Counted from the stretch's first letter, positions 35,173-43,340 are shown. The stretch is 64,000 bases of DNA from Desulfarculus sp. (GCA_003605055.1 QZKP01000032.1:1-64000); one strand, 5' to 3'. Translations and numbers: made by a program. The notes: generated from the letters alone by a model not told the origin.

Positions 35173-36540
35173 ATGATTAAGAACGAAATAACTAAAATAA
35201 TTAAGCATTTTATACAGCCTACCGATAAAATAGTAATTGATGAAGTGGCAGCGAACAATGTAGGCCTTGAGTTTTCGTCGAAAAAAGGCACCACGAAGTT
35301 CAATTTGCAGTTTACCAATAAAGTGTTTAAAATAAAAATAAACAAGTTAGATATTAACAAAGAAGTTGCAAGAATGCTAGCAAAACAATTAGCAGAGGAT
35401 TTAAAAAAATTTGACGACCCTAATCCGGAGGCAAGGGCCTGCGATTATTTGCAAAGTACGACGCGCAGAGTAATCTCTCGATATTTGGCAAAGAAACTCT
35501 GCCAAAACGAAATATTTTGGAATGTTGTGATCCGAAAGGTTGATGATGCTTCCAATCTAAGTTATGAAGGCAAGAACTCTAGGCCGTCGATAATATTTTT
35601 AAAGGACACTAGTTTATTGTCTGAAAATAATATTAAGAAATTCGCTGTCAAAATAAATTTATTAGAAAGTGATTTGCTTGAAGAGACTTGGGTTAGAGCT
35701 GTGGTAGAAGGAGAAAGAACAGCCTTCTTTTCTGAATCTGACGATGGATCTATAGATGGTATTCTTTCATTAGTTGACGTGGTTAATAGTGAAATTGAAA
35801 TACCAGAAAAGCAAGAAGGCACTGCTGCGCCGCATATTTCCTTATTGCAAATTCAAAATTTATTGCAAGATAGTGGGATAGCAATACACACATCGAAGAC
35901 CGGCGATATTTTCATCATGGTAGGTAAAGAGCAAGCTTTTCAAAAGAGTGGTGGTTATTGGCGGTTTTATGATTATAAAAAAATACTCAAAACTGTGAAA
36001 ACGAAAATAAATAGCTATTCTGGATTATTTTATGCGATAGAAATAGAAGAAAATAGCCTTGTCCTTCGCAACCTAATAAGGTCATGTATTGATTTGTCTT
36101 ATGAGCGACAAGGCGCTTTGTTTTGGTTGTTAGATAAAAAGTTAATCGACGTGATTGATGATACGGTTACGTTGCCTGGAAACAATGACAACTCTCCCCA
36201 TAAAAATTTATTATCAGCCTTAAAAGGCGCTAATATAACCGAGTGGTCCACGAGAAACATAATGAATGCCGCAGCAGCAGTTGATGGAGCAGTTGTGATC
36301 AATGCAAGCGGTAAAATTATAGATGTCGGCCATACAGTAACGGAAATCGAAATATATAATAAAAAGACTAGACCTAAAATAATTTTAACAGACGATCAAA
36401 AGAAAGAATATGAGGATTTACCTGGTAAAAAATCGAAGGCTGCATATAGAGGCAGTTTCCTCGGGCTGACCATAAAAGTTTCAGAGGATGGGCCTATAAG
36501 TATGTATCTTAAAGGCAATCTAATAGCCTCTTACGGTTAG
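35173..36540 (+). CDS. AT-rich protein with divergent DisA-type (DAC) nucleotide cyclase domain
   Basis: This 455-aa gene is clearly AT-rich (codons such as AAA, ATA and TTA dominate) while all neighbours are GC-rich, a sign of recent transfer. ATG 35173 follows GGGGGGAG. The C-terminal 150 residues align by pattern with diadenylate cyclase domains: GALFWLLD (314-321), the hallmark DGA in VDGAVVINASGKI (371-373), then GKKSKAA (418-424) where DisA/CdaA have GTRHRAA, and VSEDGPISMY (436-445) matching VSEETGxIS. The RHR motif thus becomes KSK. About 300 upstream residues form one or more unknown domains, possibly of the DACNV-type sensor class described for nucleotide-based conflict systems. Catalysis and product are unproven. 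Confidence 0.62.
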   Translation: MIKNEITKIIKHFIQPTDKIVIDEVAANNVGLEFSSKKGTTKFNLQFTNKVFKIKINKLDINKEVARMLAKQLAEDLKKFDDPNPEARACDYLQSTTRRVISRYLAKKLCQNEIFWNVVIRKVDDASNLSYEGKNSRPSIIFLKDTSLLSENNIKKFAVKINLLESDLLEETWVRAVVEGERTAFFSESDDGSIDGILSLVDVVNSEIEIPEKQEGTAAPHISLLQIQNLLQDSGIAIHTSKTGDIFIMVGKEQAFQKSGGYWRFYDYKKILKTVKTKINSYSGLFYAIEIEENSLVLRNLIRSCIDLSYERQGALFWLLDKKLIDVIDDTVTLPGNNDNSPHKNLLSALKGANITEWSTRNIMNAAAAVDGAVVINASGKIIDVGHTVTEIEIYNKKTRPKIILTDDQKKEYEDLPGKKSKAAYRGSFLGLTIKVSEDGPISMYLKGNLIASYG

Positions 36541-36545
36541 GTGAT

Positions 36546-37718
36546 ATGTTCATCGACCTTTTCTACACCCTCAAGTCCCTCAAGGTGCCGGTGTCCATTA
36601 CCGAGTGGATGACCCTGATGCAGGCCCTGGATGAGGGCTACGCCAAGTCCAGCCTGACCGCCTTCTACTACCTGGCCCGGGCCATACTCATCAAGTCCGA
36701 GGCCTTCTACGACCAGTACGACCAGGCCTTTGCCCACGTGTTCAAGGACGCGGAGCTGCCGGCGGACATCCGCCAGGAAATCCTGGACTGGCTGGCCGAC
36801 CCCCAGAACCGCCTGGAGCTGCCGCCCGAGGAATTGGAGCGGCTGCAAAAGCTGGACCTGGAGGATCTGCGGCGGGAGCTGGAGAAGCGCCTGGCCGAGC
36901 AAAAGGAGCGCCACGACGGCGGCAGCCGTTGGATCGGCACCGGCGGCACCAGCCCCTTCGGCCACTCCGGGGCCCACCCCTCGGGCATCCGCATCGGCGG
37001 GCCGGGCGGGGGGGGCATGGCCGTGCAGGTCGCGGCCGAGCGGCGCTTCCGCAACTACCGCACGGACGTTACCCTGGACGTGCGCCAGATCAAGCTGGCG
37101 CTCAAGAAGCTGCGGCAGTTCGCCAAGGAGGGGCCTGAGGACTGGCTGGACCTGGACGAGACTATTGACCAGACCTGCCGCAACGCCGGCGAGATCGAGC
37201 TGGTCTTCACCCGCGAGCGCAAGAACACGGTCAAGGTGCTCCTGCTCATGGACTCGGGCGGGTCAATGAATCCCTACGCCCGCCTGGTGGACCGGCTGTT
37301 CTCCGCCGCCCACCAGATGACCCACTTCCGGGACCTGAAGGCCTACTACTTCCACAACTGCGTTTATCAGGATGTGTACCAGGACATGTACAACTCGGTG
37401 AGCCTGCCCACCGGCGGCCTGCTGCACAACCTGAGCCAGGATTACAAGGTGATTCTGGTGGGCGACGCCTTCATGTCCCCCTCGGAACTGCTGTCCGCGG
37501 GCGGGGCCATTGACTACTACTACCACAACGACACGCCCGGCCTGGATTGGCTGGAGCGCATCGCCGACCACTTCCGCTACTGCGTGTGGCTCAACCCCAT
37601 GCCCGAGCGGGCCTGGATGCACCCCACCATCAGCACCATCAGCAAGGTCTTCCCCATGTTCCCCCTGACCCTGGACGGCCTGGACGACGCCATCAAGGCC
37701 TTGATGGTGCGGCACTAG
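36546..37718 (+). CDS. VWA domain (CoxE-like) protein, partner of MoxR ATPase
   Basis: The 390-aa protein has a helical N-terminus, a charged linker (95-125), a Gly-rich stretch (130-158) and a C-terminal VWA domain. The MIDAS motif is D236-S-G-G-S240 in LLLMDSGGSM, the CoxE/YehP-like variant of DxSxS. These proteins work with MoxR ATPases in metalloenzyme maturation or protein remodelling. It starts 5 bp after the AT-rich gene and ends at a strong terminator. The AAA partner at 33672 is separated by two unrelated genes. Confidence 0.87.
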   Translation: MFIDLFYTLKSLKVPVSITEWMTLMQALDEGYAKSSLTAFYYLARAILIKSEAFYDQYDQAFAHVFKDAELPADIRQEILDWLADPQNRLELPPEELERLQKLDLEDLRRELEKRLAEQKERHDGGSRWIGTGGTSPFGHSGAHPSGIRIGGPGGGGMAVQVAAERRFRNYRTDVTLDVRQIKLALKKLRQFAKEGPEDWLDLDETIDQTCRNAGEIELVFTRERKNTVKVLLLMDSGGSMNPYARLVDRLFSAAHQMTHFRDLKAYYFHNCVYQDVYQDMYNSVSLPTGGLLHNLSQDYKVILVGDAFMSPSELLSAGGAIDYYYHNDTPGLDWLERIADHFRYCVWLNPMPERAWMHPTISTISKVFPMFPLTLDGLDDAIKALMVRH

Positions 37719-37742
37719 GTCCAGAGTTCTTTGCATGCTGTG

Positions 37743-37768
37743 CCCTGGCCACCGTGGCCGGGGTTTTT
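37743..37768 (+). terminator. Rho-independent terminator after the VWA gene
   Basis: A 9-bp stem (CCCTGGCCA / TGGCCGGGG, one G-T pair) with a 3-base loop is followed by TTTTT. It lies 25 bp past the VWA stop codon and ends the AAA-tag-DAC-VWA unit. Confidence 0.82.
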
Positions 37769-38062
37769 ATTGGTTCGGTAAGGAAGATAAGGCGTCCAGG
37801 GTGAACGCCCGCTGGCTTGACGTTGGCTGCGTTTTTAGTCGGAGCGAGTGCAGGACGCCTATCTTGGTCCAGGCAGGGTGACGCGGCCGGCTCGCTTAGT
37901 TAGGTTAGGATCAGACCCCGGTCAGCGGACCTGCCAGGCCGCCGGGCGCCAAGGCCGGCAGCAGGCCTCGCTTCTTGCCTTCCGTACGCTTTCCCGGTTC
38001 ATCCCGAGGACCGGGCCGTCCGGTTCTGGCGCCTCGCTTGGATATTGTATGAAGGGCGCTCT
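37769..38062. other. about 290 bp without a supportable gene
   Basis: Between the terminator and the convergent CMD-like gene no frame has both a ribosome site and protein-like composition. The sequence is moderately GC-rich, with no clear repeat or RNA fold recognised. It may be a decayed gene. Confidence 0.5.
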
Positions 38063-38377
38063 TTACTCCGCCGCCACCTCATTGATCCAGCCCAGGGCCG
38101 CGATGATGGGCGGGAAGCCGATGGTGGGCAGGGCCAGTATGGCCGCGTGGCGCACCTCCTCCAGGGTGAAGCCGTCGTCCATGGCCCGGCGGGCCTGGGA
38201 CTTGATGCCGCCCTTGGAGCCGGTGGCGATGGCCAGGCCCAGCTTGACCATATGGGCCGCGCGTTCGTCCAAGGGGCCCACCTGGCGGCACTTGACGCCC
38301 AGGGCCTCGAAGTCCTGGGCCAGCTCGGGGTACTGTTTTTTAAAATCCGTGTAGGGCTTGGGTAGGCTCACGTTCAT
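38063..38377 (-). CDS. carboxymuconolactone decarboxylase / AhpD-like protein lacking the redox cysteines
   Basis: The 104-aa all-helical protein has the CMD pattern: RAAHMVKLGLAIATG, then a helix and DGFTLEEVRHAAILALPTIGFPP. AhpD-type members carry C-x-x-C followed by His in the middle helix. Here the segment reads SKGGIKSQARRAM, without either Cys. It is therefore not a peroxidase partner of the AhpD kind and is closer to non-redox CMD proteins of unknown role. The start ATG 38377 has GGAGG upstream, and a perfect palindrome lies in its promoter region. Confidence 0.82.
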   Translation of the reverse strand: MNVSLPKPYTDFKKQYPELAQDFEALGVKCRQVGPLDERAAHMVKLGLAIATGSKGGIKSQARRAMDDGFTLEEVRHAAILALPTIGFPPIIAALGWINEVAAE

Positions 38378-38398
38378 ACCTCCTGGAAACGGTTAATT

Positions 38399-38415
38399 GC
38401 TTCTATATTAGAAGC
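38399..38415. promoter_or_regulatory. perfect 17-bp palindrome upstream of the CMD-like gene
   Basis: GCTTCTA-TAT-TAGAAGC is an exact inverted repeat 22 bp before the CMD-like start codon. On the minus strand it contains TAATAT, a plausible -10 element, so a bound regulator would block transcription. No regulator gene is adjacent. Confidence 0.4.
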
Positions 38416-38452
38416 TGGGGGATGGACGCCGGCTTGTCAATGAGGGCGATGC

Positions 38453-38526
38453 TGGCTGGCCCGCCAGGATTCGAACCTGGATAATCGGAGCCAAAGTCCG
38501 ATGTCCTGCCGTTAGACCACGGGCCA
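38453..38526 (-). tRNA. tRNA-Gln (anticodon TTG)
   Basis: The 74-nt sequence folds as a cloverleaf: acceptor TGGCCCG/CGGGCCA, anticodon stem TCGGA/TCCGA with loop CTTTGGC (anticodon TTG), and T arm with GGTTCGAATCC. The CCA end is encoded. Direction is opposite to the downstream UroD-like gene. Confidence 0.95.
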
Positions 38527-38642
38527 GCGAGAGCGCAGGCGCTTTTTTCAATATACCGCAAAAGGGGCGGCGGGCCACGGGCACCGGTTAACGGGGGCTC
38601 AAATGGACGTAACCTTTATAATAGGCGCAGGAGGTGAGGGGC

Positions 38643-39743
38643 TTGACCGGAGACGGGCAGTCGATTTATCAGCAGCGCCGGCAGCGCATAGAGCAGGCCG
38701 TGACCCTGGAGCGGCCGGACCGCGTGCCCGTGGTTTTGCAATACGCGGGCTTCGCGGCCCTGGCCCGCGGCGCGCCCATGGCCGAGTTCGTCAGCTCCCC
38801 GGCCCGGGCCACGGAGCTGATGCTGGCGGCCTATGACCTGATTGGCGGCGGCGACGGCGTGAACTACGGCTCCTTCTGGCCCTATAGCCTGTGCCGGAGC
38901 TTTGCGGCCCGGGTGCGGGTGCCGGGCCAGGATCTGCCGCCCAATGAGATGTGGCAGGTGGACGAGCAGGAGGTGATGGAGCCCCAGGACTACCGGCGCA
39001 TCCTGGAGGAGGGCTGGCCCGCCTTTTTTGAGCGCCTGCTGAGGGATCGCCTGGGCTTCCGGCCGCCGCCGGCCCCGCCTCCCGGCTTTGACCTCAAGGC
39101 CCTGTGGGCCGGGCGGGGCGCGCCGGTGCTGTGCGGCGGGCAGGTGACCACCCCCCTGGAACTGCTCTGCGGAGCGCGGTCTCTGGGGCAGTTCGCCCGG
39201 GACCTGCACCGCCGGCCCGAGGAGGTGGCCGCGGCCATGGAGGAGATAGCTCCCCACCTGGCGGCCGGGGCCTGCGGCCGGGCGCGGGCCCTGGGCCTGC
39301 CCGGCGTGTGGCTGGGCGGCTGGCGCAGCGCGCCGGCCATGCTCTCGCGGCCCATGTGGGAGCGCTTCGTGTGGCCCTTCTTCCGGCGGCTGGCTCTGGA
39401 GATAGCCGGGCAGGGGCTCTGGGTGATCCTGCACCTGGACGCAGACTGGACTCGGGAGCTGGAGCGCTTTCGGGAGCTGCCCCGGAGGCAGTGCATCATG
39501 GCCCTAGACGGGGCCACGGACATCTGGCGGGCCAAGGAGGTGCTGGGCGGACACATGTGCCTGATGGGCGACGTGCCGCCGCACCTGCTCTGCCTGGGCA
39601 CGCCGGATCAGGTTTATGATTACAGCCGGCGGCTGGTGCAGGGCCTGGGCCCCGAGGGCTTCATACTGCATTCGGGCTGCGACATACCGGCCAACGCCCC
39701 GCTGGGTAACGTGCGGGCCATGGTGGCCGCGGCCGAGGCCTGA
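38643..39743 (+). CDS. uroporphyrinogen decarboxylase (URO-D) superfamily protein, methyltransferase-like
   Basis: The 366-aa TIM-barrel protein belongs to the broad URO-D group that includes HemE and corrinoid:CoM or methylcobalamin methyltransferases (MtaA/MtbA type). The N-terminus RIEQAVTLERPDRVPV, the central HLDADWT and the C-terminal LHSGCDIPANAPLGNVRAM with a Cys/His zinc-like site point to the methyltransferase side. A HemE role is unlikely because its N-terminal Arg-rich signature is missing. TTG 38643 is chosen, as GGAGGTGA at 38630-38637 is its ribosome site. Partner corrinoid protein genes are not in the window. Confidence 0.8.
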   Translation: MTGDGQSIYQQRRQRIEQAVTLERPDRVPVVLQYAGFAALARGAPMAEFVSSPARATELMLAAYDLIGGGDGVNYGSFWPYSLCRSFAARVRVPGQDLPPNEMWQVDEQEVMEPQDYRRILEEGWPAFFERLLRDRLGFRPPPAPPPGFDLKALWAGRGAPVLCGGQVTTPLELLCGARSLGQFARDLHRRPEEVAAAMEEIAPHLAAGACGRARALGLPGVWLGGWRSAPAMLSRPMWERFVWPFFRRLALEIAGQGLWVILHLDADWTRELERFRELPRRQCIMALDGATDIWRAKEVLGGHMCLMGDVPPHLLCLGTPDQVYDYSRRLVQGLGPEGFILHSGCDIPANAPLGNVRAMVAAAEA

Positions 39744-39777
39744 GAGCTGGCCACAAGCAGAACAGAGGTGAGCGAGC

Positions 39778-40191
39778 ATGGATTTTTCGCGCGAGGAACT
39801 GGCGGGCCTCAATAATAACTCCCTGTACCATGCCCTGGGCATCGAGGTGCTGGAAGCCGCCGGCGGCCGGGCCCGTGGCATCCTGCGCCCTGAGCCGGCC
39901 GGGTGCTGGCCCTTCAACGGACAGCCTCACGGCGGCGTGCTCTTCACCCTTATGGACACCACCATGGCCTGGGCGGTGATCAGCCTGCTGGAGCGGGGCA
40001 AGAGCTGCGCCACGGTGAGCATGGAGGTGCAGTACACCCAGCGGGCCCTGGGCGGCGAGTTCATCTGCGAGGCCTGGACCACCTTTCAGACCGGCCGCCT
40101 GGTCTACACCCGGGCGGACGTAAAAAACCAGGAGGGCGGTCTGATAGCCACGTCCCAGGCCGCCTTCCGGGTAGTTAATGACTACCAATAA
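39778..40191 (+). CDS. PaaI-type hotdog thioesterase
   Basis: The 137-aa protein has the hotdog pattern NGQPHGGVLFTLMDTTMAWA, with HGG and an acidic helix residue, and a typical VSMEVQYTQRAL strand. It probably hydrolyses an acyl-CoA. It lies 34 bp after the URO-D gene and just before the IclR promoter region, and may serve the degradation cluster that follows. ATG 39778 has GAGGTGAG upstream. Confidence 0.85.
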   Translation: MDFSREELAGLNNNSLYHALGIEVLEAAGGRARGILRPEPAGCWPFNGQPHGGVLFTLMDTTMAWAVISLLERGKSCATVSMEVQYTQRALGGEFICEAWTTFQTGRLVYTRADVKNQEGGLIATSQAAFRVVNDYQ

Positions 40192-40207
40192 GTATTAATC
40201 ATAGCCC

Positions 40208-40237
40208 TTGACAAGACCATAAGCGCCGTTTCATACT
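40208..40237 (+). promoter_or_regulatory. promoter of the IclR-headed cluster
   Basis: TTGACA (40208-40213), an 18-bp spacer and CATACT (40232-40237) form a reasonable sigma-70 promoter in an AT-rich island. Transcription would start near 40244, about 125 bases before the IclR start and just upstream of the palindrome at 40255. Confidence 0.5.
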
Positions 40238-40254
40238 ATTCACAAATAGAAAAT

Positions 40255-40277
40255 GTAGTTTCACATATTGAAACTAC
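40255..40277. promoter_or_regulatory. perfect palindrome, likely IclR operator
   Basis: GTAGTTTCA-CATAT-TGAAACTAC is an exact 9-bp inverted repeat with a 5-bp spacer. It sits at about +11 to +33 of the predicted promoter and 90 bp before an IclR-family gene. A related half-site, GTTTCA, occurs at 40228-40233 over the -10 region. IclR proteins bind such AT-rich palindromes, so autoregulation is the simplest reading. Confidence 0.65.
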
Positions 40278-40367
40278 CTAAAAGGGCTGGCCGTTTTGAG
40301 CGGACCAAGCCCGCGGCCGCGCAAGGCCCACGGCAGGATCGTATAACCGCTGCGAGGTTGATGTTAG

Positions 40368-41171
40368 GTGCAGCGCCCCCGGAACGGTATAAGTCTAGCC
40401 CCCAAGTACCGGATCAAGGTACTGGAGAAGGTCTTCCGCGTCCTGGAGCTGTTCGACGACAAGGCCAAGGAGCTGACCGCTACCGAGATTCAGGGCCAGT
40501 TGGGGCTGAACAAGACCTCCGCCTTCCGGGTTATCAAAAACCTGGAGGAGTTCGGCTACCTGGAAAAGGACCCCGAGACCCTCAAGTACCGTCTGGGCAT
40601 CAAGATCTATTATCTGGGCTCCCTGGTGCAGCCCTACGTGAGCCTGCGCAAGGTGTCCCGGCCCCTGCTACAGGAGCTTAACCGCCGCACCCAAGAGACG
40701 GTGCACCTGGCCGTGCTCAACCGGGGGCAGTCCCTGTACCTGGAAAAGTTGGACGGCCAAAAGACCATCCGGGTGATGACCAGCATCGGGGCCAAGCTGC
40801 CGGCCCACTGCTCCGGCGTGGGCAAGGTGCTGCTCTCCGGCCTGTCCCAGGAGGAGGTGGAGGAAATCATCGTCGCCCGGGGCCTGCAGCGCTTCACGGC
40901 CAACACCATCACCGAGGCCTCGCAGTTGAAAGAGGAACTGGGCCGGGTGCGCCGGCAGGGCTACGCCACGGACAATGAGGAGATAGAGATCGGCCTGAAG
41001 TGCGCGGCCGCCCCGGTGTTCATCAACGGCCGGCTGCTGGCCGCGGTGAGCGTGTCCGTGCCCAAGGACCGCTTTGACGAGCAGCCCGAGTCCTTCGTGG
41101 GCATGGTCAAGGACGCGGCCCAAGAGATATCGCGCATGCTCGGTCAGATGGACCCGGCCCGGCGGAGTTGA
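40368..41171 (+). CDS. IclR family transcriptional regulator
   Basis: The 267-aa protein has an N-terminal winged helix-turn-helix (about 17-80: VFRVLELFDDKAKELTATEI, LNKTSAFRVIKNLEEFGYLEKD). A C-terminal IclR effector domain follows, with the signature LPAHCSGVGKVLLSG and the ligand-binding NEEIEIGLKCAAAPVF. Such regulators sense small acids or aromatic intermediates and control adjacent catabolic genes. GTG 40368 has GAGG about 10 bp upstream. It heads a 14-kb co-directional cluster and has a perfect palindrome upstream. Confidence 0.92.
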   Translation: MQRPRNGISLAPKYRIKVLEKVFRVLELFDDKAKELTATEIQGQLGLNKTSAFRVIKNLEEFGYLEKDPETLKYRLGIKIYYLGSLVQPYVSLRKVSRPLLQELNRRTQETVHLAVLNRGQSLYLEKLDGQKTIRVMTSIGAKLPAHCSGVGKVLLSGLSQEEVEEIIVARGLQRFTANTITEASQLKEELGRVRRQGYATDNEEIEIGLKCAAAPVFINGRLLAAVSVSVPKDRFDEQPESFVGMVKDAAQEISRMLGQMDPARRS

Positions 41172-41223
41172 GACCTCTGGCCGTCGAGAGCGCTTAAGTC
41201 AGGGAGAACAAGGAGAGGCGCCG

Positions 41224-41835
41224 ATGAAAACCGTAAAGGTCCAGGCCAAGGTCAATCAGGAGCTATGCACCGGCTGCCGCACCTGCGAGAGGGTCTGCCC
41301 GGTTTACGCGGCCGAGCTGGTAAAAGAGGACAAGGGCTTTCACGTGGAGATTGATCCCTCCCTGTGCGTGGGGTGCTGGAACTGCGAACAGCGCTGCCCG
41401 GAGCACGCCATAGCCATGGTGGCCTGCGAGCCCTTTGACATCAGCACTGACGTCTCCCTCTACGACTACGGCCAGATAAAAGAACTTTGCCGCAAGGCCC
41501 GCTTTCACCCCAAGCAACTGGTCTGTTACTGCACGGCCACCCGGGCCGAGGAGTTGGCCGCGGCCATCCTGGGCGGGGCGGCTTCGCCCGAGGCCCTGGT
41601 GCGGGCCACGGGGGTGGGCTCGGGCTGCGGCATCGAGTGCAACCAGACCATCCTGCGCTTTTTGGAGGCGGCGGGCGTCGCCTGGGAGCGCAAGAAGGGC
41701 AGCTACCAGTGGATGGGCCGCACCATGACCAACTGGGAGGTGCCCGCGGAGGTGAAGCAGAAGTACGCTGGCTTCCGTTTTGACAGCGACCGGGAAATCA
41801 TGGACCGCATCGTCCAGGCCCCGGTTGAGCCCTAG
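41224..41835 (+). CDS. ferredoxin with two 4Fe-4S sites fused to a BFD-like 2Fe-2S domain
   Basis: The 203-aa protein has two clusters: Cys15, 18, 21, 25 and Cys48, 51, 54, 58. It then has a BFD-like domain with C101-x-C103 and C135-x3-C139 (usually C-x2-C). It is likely an electron carrier or the small subunit of an oxidoreductase. No flavoprotein partner lies next to it; iorAB downstream needs a ferredoxin. ATG 41224 has GGAGAGG upstream; the frame open to 41074 lies in iclR. The C-terminal 50 residues are of unknown function. Confidence 0.8.
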   Translation: MKTVKVQAKVNQELCTGCRTCERVCPVYAAELVKEDKGFHVEIDPSLCVGCWNCEQRCPEHAIAMVACEPFDISTDVSLYDYGQIKELCRKARFHPKQLVCYCTATRAEELAAAILGGAASPEALVRATGVGSGCGIECNQTILRFLEAAGVAWERKKGSYQWMGRTMTNWEVPAEVKQKYAGFRFDSDREIMDRIVQAPVEP

Positions 41836-41868
41836 TCCGTCTTATGCCTTAAGCAAAGGGGGCAGACC

Positions 41869-43314
41869 ATGTATAGCAAGCCGTTGCCGCCGGCGCCCAC
41901 CCGCAAGTCCCAGTACGGGGTTGACCCCAGCCTGGTCCAGAAGCGCGGGGCCGAGCTCAGTAACATCACCCACGTACCCCTGAGCGAGCTCATACCCGAC
42001 CAGCCCAGCGTAATCTATCCCTCGGCTCGCGGGCTGGCGGCGGTGCGCTCCGAGACCGAGGCCGCCCTGGCCAAGGTGGACATGTCCATGATCAGCGAGG
42101 GCAAGACGGTCAACATCCTGGCCAGCCACCACGGCTTCACCTTCCTGGGCGGCGAGCCCTACGCCGAGATGCTGCGCACCATCAAGGACGTGGTGGCCCA
42201 GCGCACCAAGGCCAAGGAGGTGCGCCTGCGGGCCGGGCTGGGCATGCGCTTTCGCGAGACCGAGGAGTACATCAAGGCCTTCAAGCTGGACGAGTACTTC
42301 AACGGCAAGGCCCAGGGCATGGCCCCCATTGACGCCGGCATCCCCATCGAGACCAGCCTGGGCACCCTCTACGGCTTGAAACGGGCCTACGACGCGGACT
42401 TCATCATCCACGCCCACAACAGCGACGTGCGCGAAGTACACTTCCACCGCCAGGTGGACCGGGCGGTCAAGCCCTTTGGCATGAGCTACGCCCGCTGCGA
42501 GACCCGCTCCACCTATCACATGAATCTAGGCCCCCGGGCGGCCAATTTCGTGGCCCGGGCCATCTTCGAGTCGCCCTTTGTGCAGAGTAAGTTTGCCTTC
42601 GCCGCCTTCATGATCATGTCCCCGGCCGGCGCGGTGACCGTGGACGCGGACAACGATCTCTACGCCATCAACGACCGCACCACCGTGGGCGGCATGAAGA
42701 ACTACGGCAAGATCATCCACTTGTTCGGGGCCGTTGACGACTGCATCGTGATCCTGGACTTCCCCTGTCCGGTGCCCTACGTCTTCGCCTCGGGGGTGAT
42801 CTACGCCAACATGGTCGGCGCCAACATCGACCTGTTCGATTTGGACAACCCCCTGCCACCCTACACCTGGTACACCGAGACCTACTACCGCGAGGGCGGC
42901 CAGCCGCTGATCCCGGACATCCCGCCGGTGAACCCGGCCATCAAGGCCGTGGTGCACAACTACGCCTGGGTGGGCTACCCCGCGGTGTTTTTCGCCGAGC
43001 ACACTCCCACCATCGTGGTGGGCCAGGAGCAGGCGGAGCTGTTCAACCGCGACCCCATGAACCTCAACTACATGAAGCACGCCCTGTTGGCCGACAACCT
43101 GGACGCGGCCATGGCCTTCGCCTACCGCACCACGGGCACCGACAAGGTGATGATCTTCGACGGGGCCTCGGGCGGCTTGAACGTGAGCCACTCCCTGGCC
43201 GACCTCCTGCGCCGGGTGGCGCCGGGGGTCAACGAAAAGGTGGACAAGGTCCTGCTGCCCAAATGGCTGGCCCAGCGCGACATTGACGTGCAGTTGCTGG
43301 ACCAGGTGGCTTGA
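41869..43314 (+). CDS. LarA-like (DUF2088-related) protein, function unknown
   Basis: I cannot name this 481-aa family with confidence. By pattern it resembles LarA, the lactate racemase with a nickel-pincer nucleotide: an N-terminal half with VNILASHHGFTFLGG and LRAGLGMRFRETEEY in the places of the LarA HTRP and GFHRP blocks. A His-rich middle (IIHAHNSDVREVHFHR) and a C-terminal end LDAAMAFAYRTTGTDKVMIFDG recall the LarA tail. The usual GGRKS lysine motif is not preserved; Lys in DRAVKPFGMSY is a candidate. No signal peptide. ATG 41869 has AAAGGGGG upstream. It lies in the IclR cluster directly before a NadC-like gene. Confidence 0.55.
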   Translation: MYSKPLPPAPTRKSQYGVDPSLVQKRGAELSNITHVPLSELIPDQPSVIYPSARGLAAVRSETEAALAKVDMSMISEGKTVNILASHHGFTFLGGEPYAEMLRTIKDVVAQRTKAKEVRLRAGLGMRFRETEEYIKAFKLDEYFNGKAQGMAPIDAGIPIETSLGTLYGLKRAYDADFIIHAHNSDVREVHFHRQVDRAVKPFGMSYARCETRSTYHMNLGPRAANFVARAIFESPFVQSKFAFAAFMIMSPAGAVTVDADNDLYAINDRTTVGGMKNYGKIIHLFGAVDDCIVILDFPCPVPYVFASGVIYANMVGANIDLFDLDNPLPPYTWYTETYYREGGQPLIPDIPPVNPAIKAVVHNYAWVGYPAVFFAEHTPTIVVGQEQAELFNRDPMNLNYMKHALLADNLDAAMAFAYRTTGTDKVMIFDGASGGLNVSHSLADLLRRVAPGVNEKVDKVLLPKWLAQRDIDVQLLDQVA

Positions 43315-43340
43315 GCCGGCCGGCGCTGCATAAGGCTGCC

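Noticed and set aside
38634-38642. GTG 38634 as start of the URO-D-like gene
   Set aside because: This codon is part of the GGAGGTGA ribosome site that fits TTG 38643.
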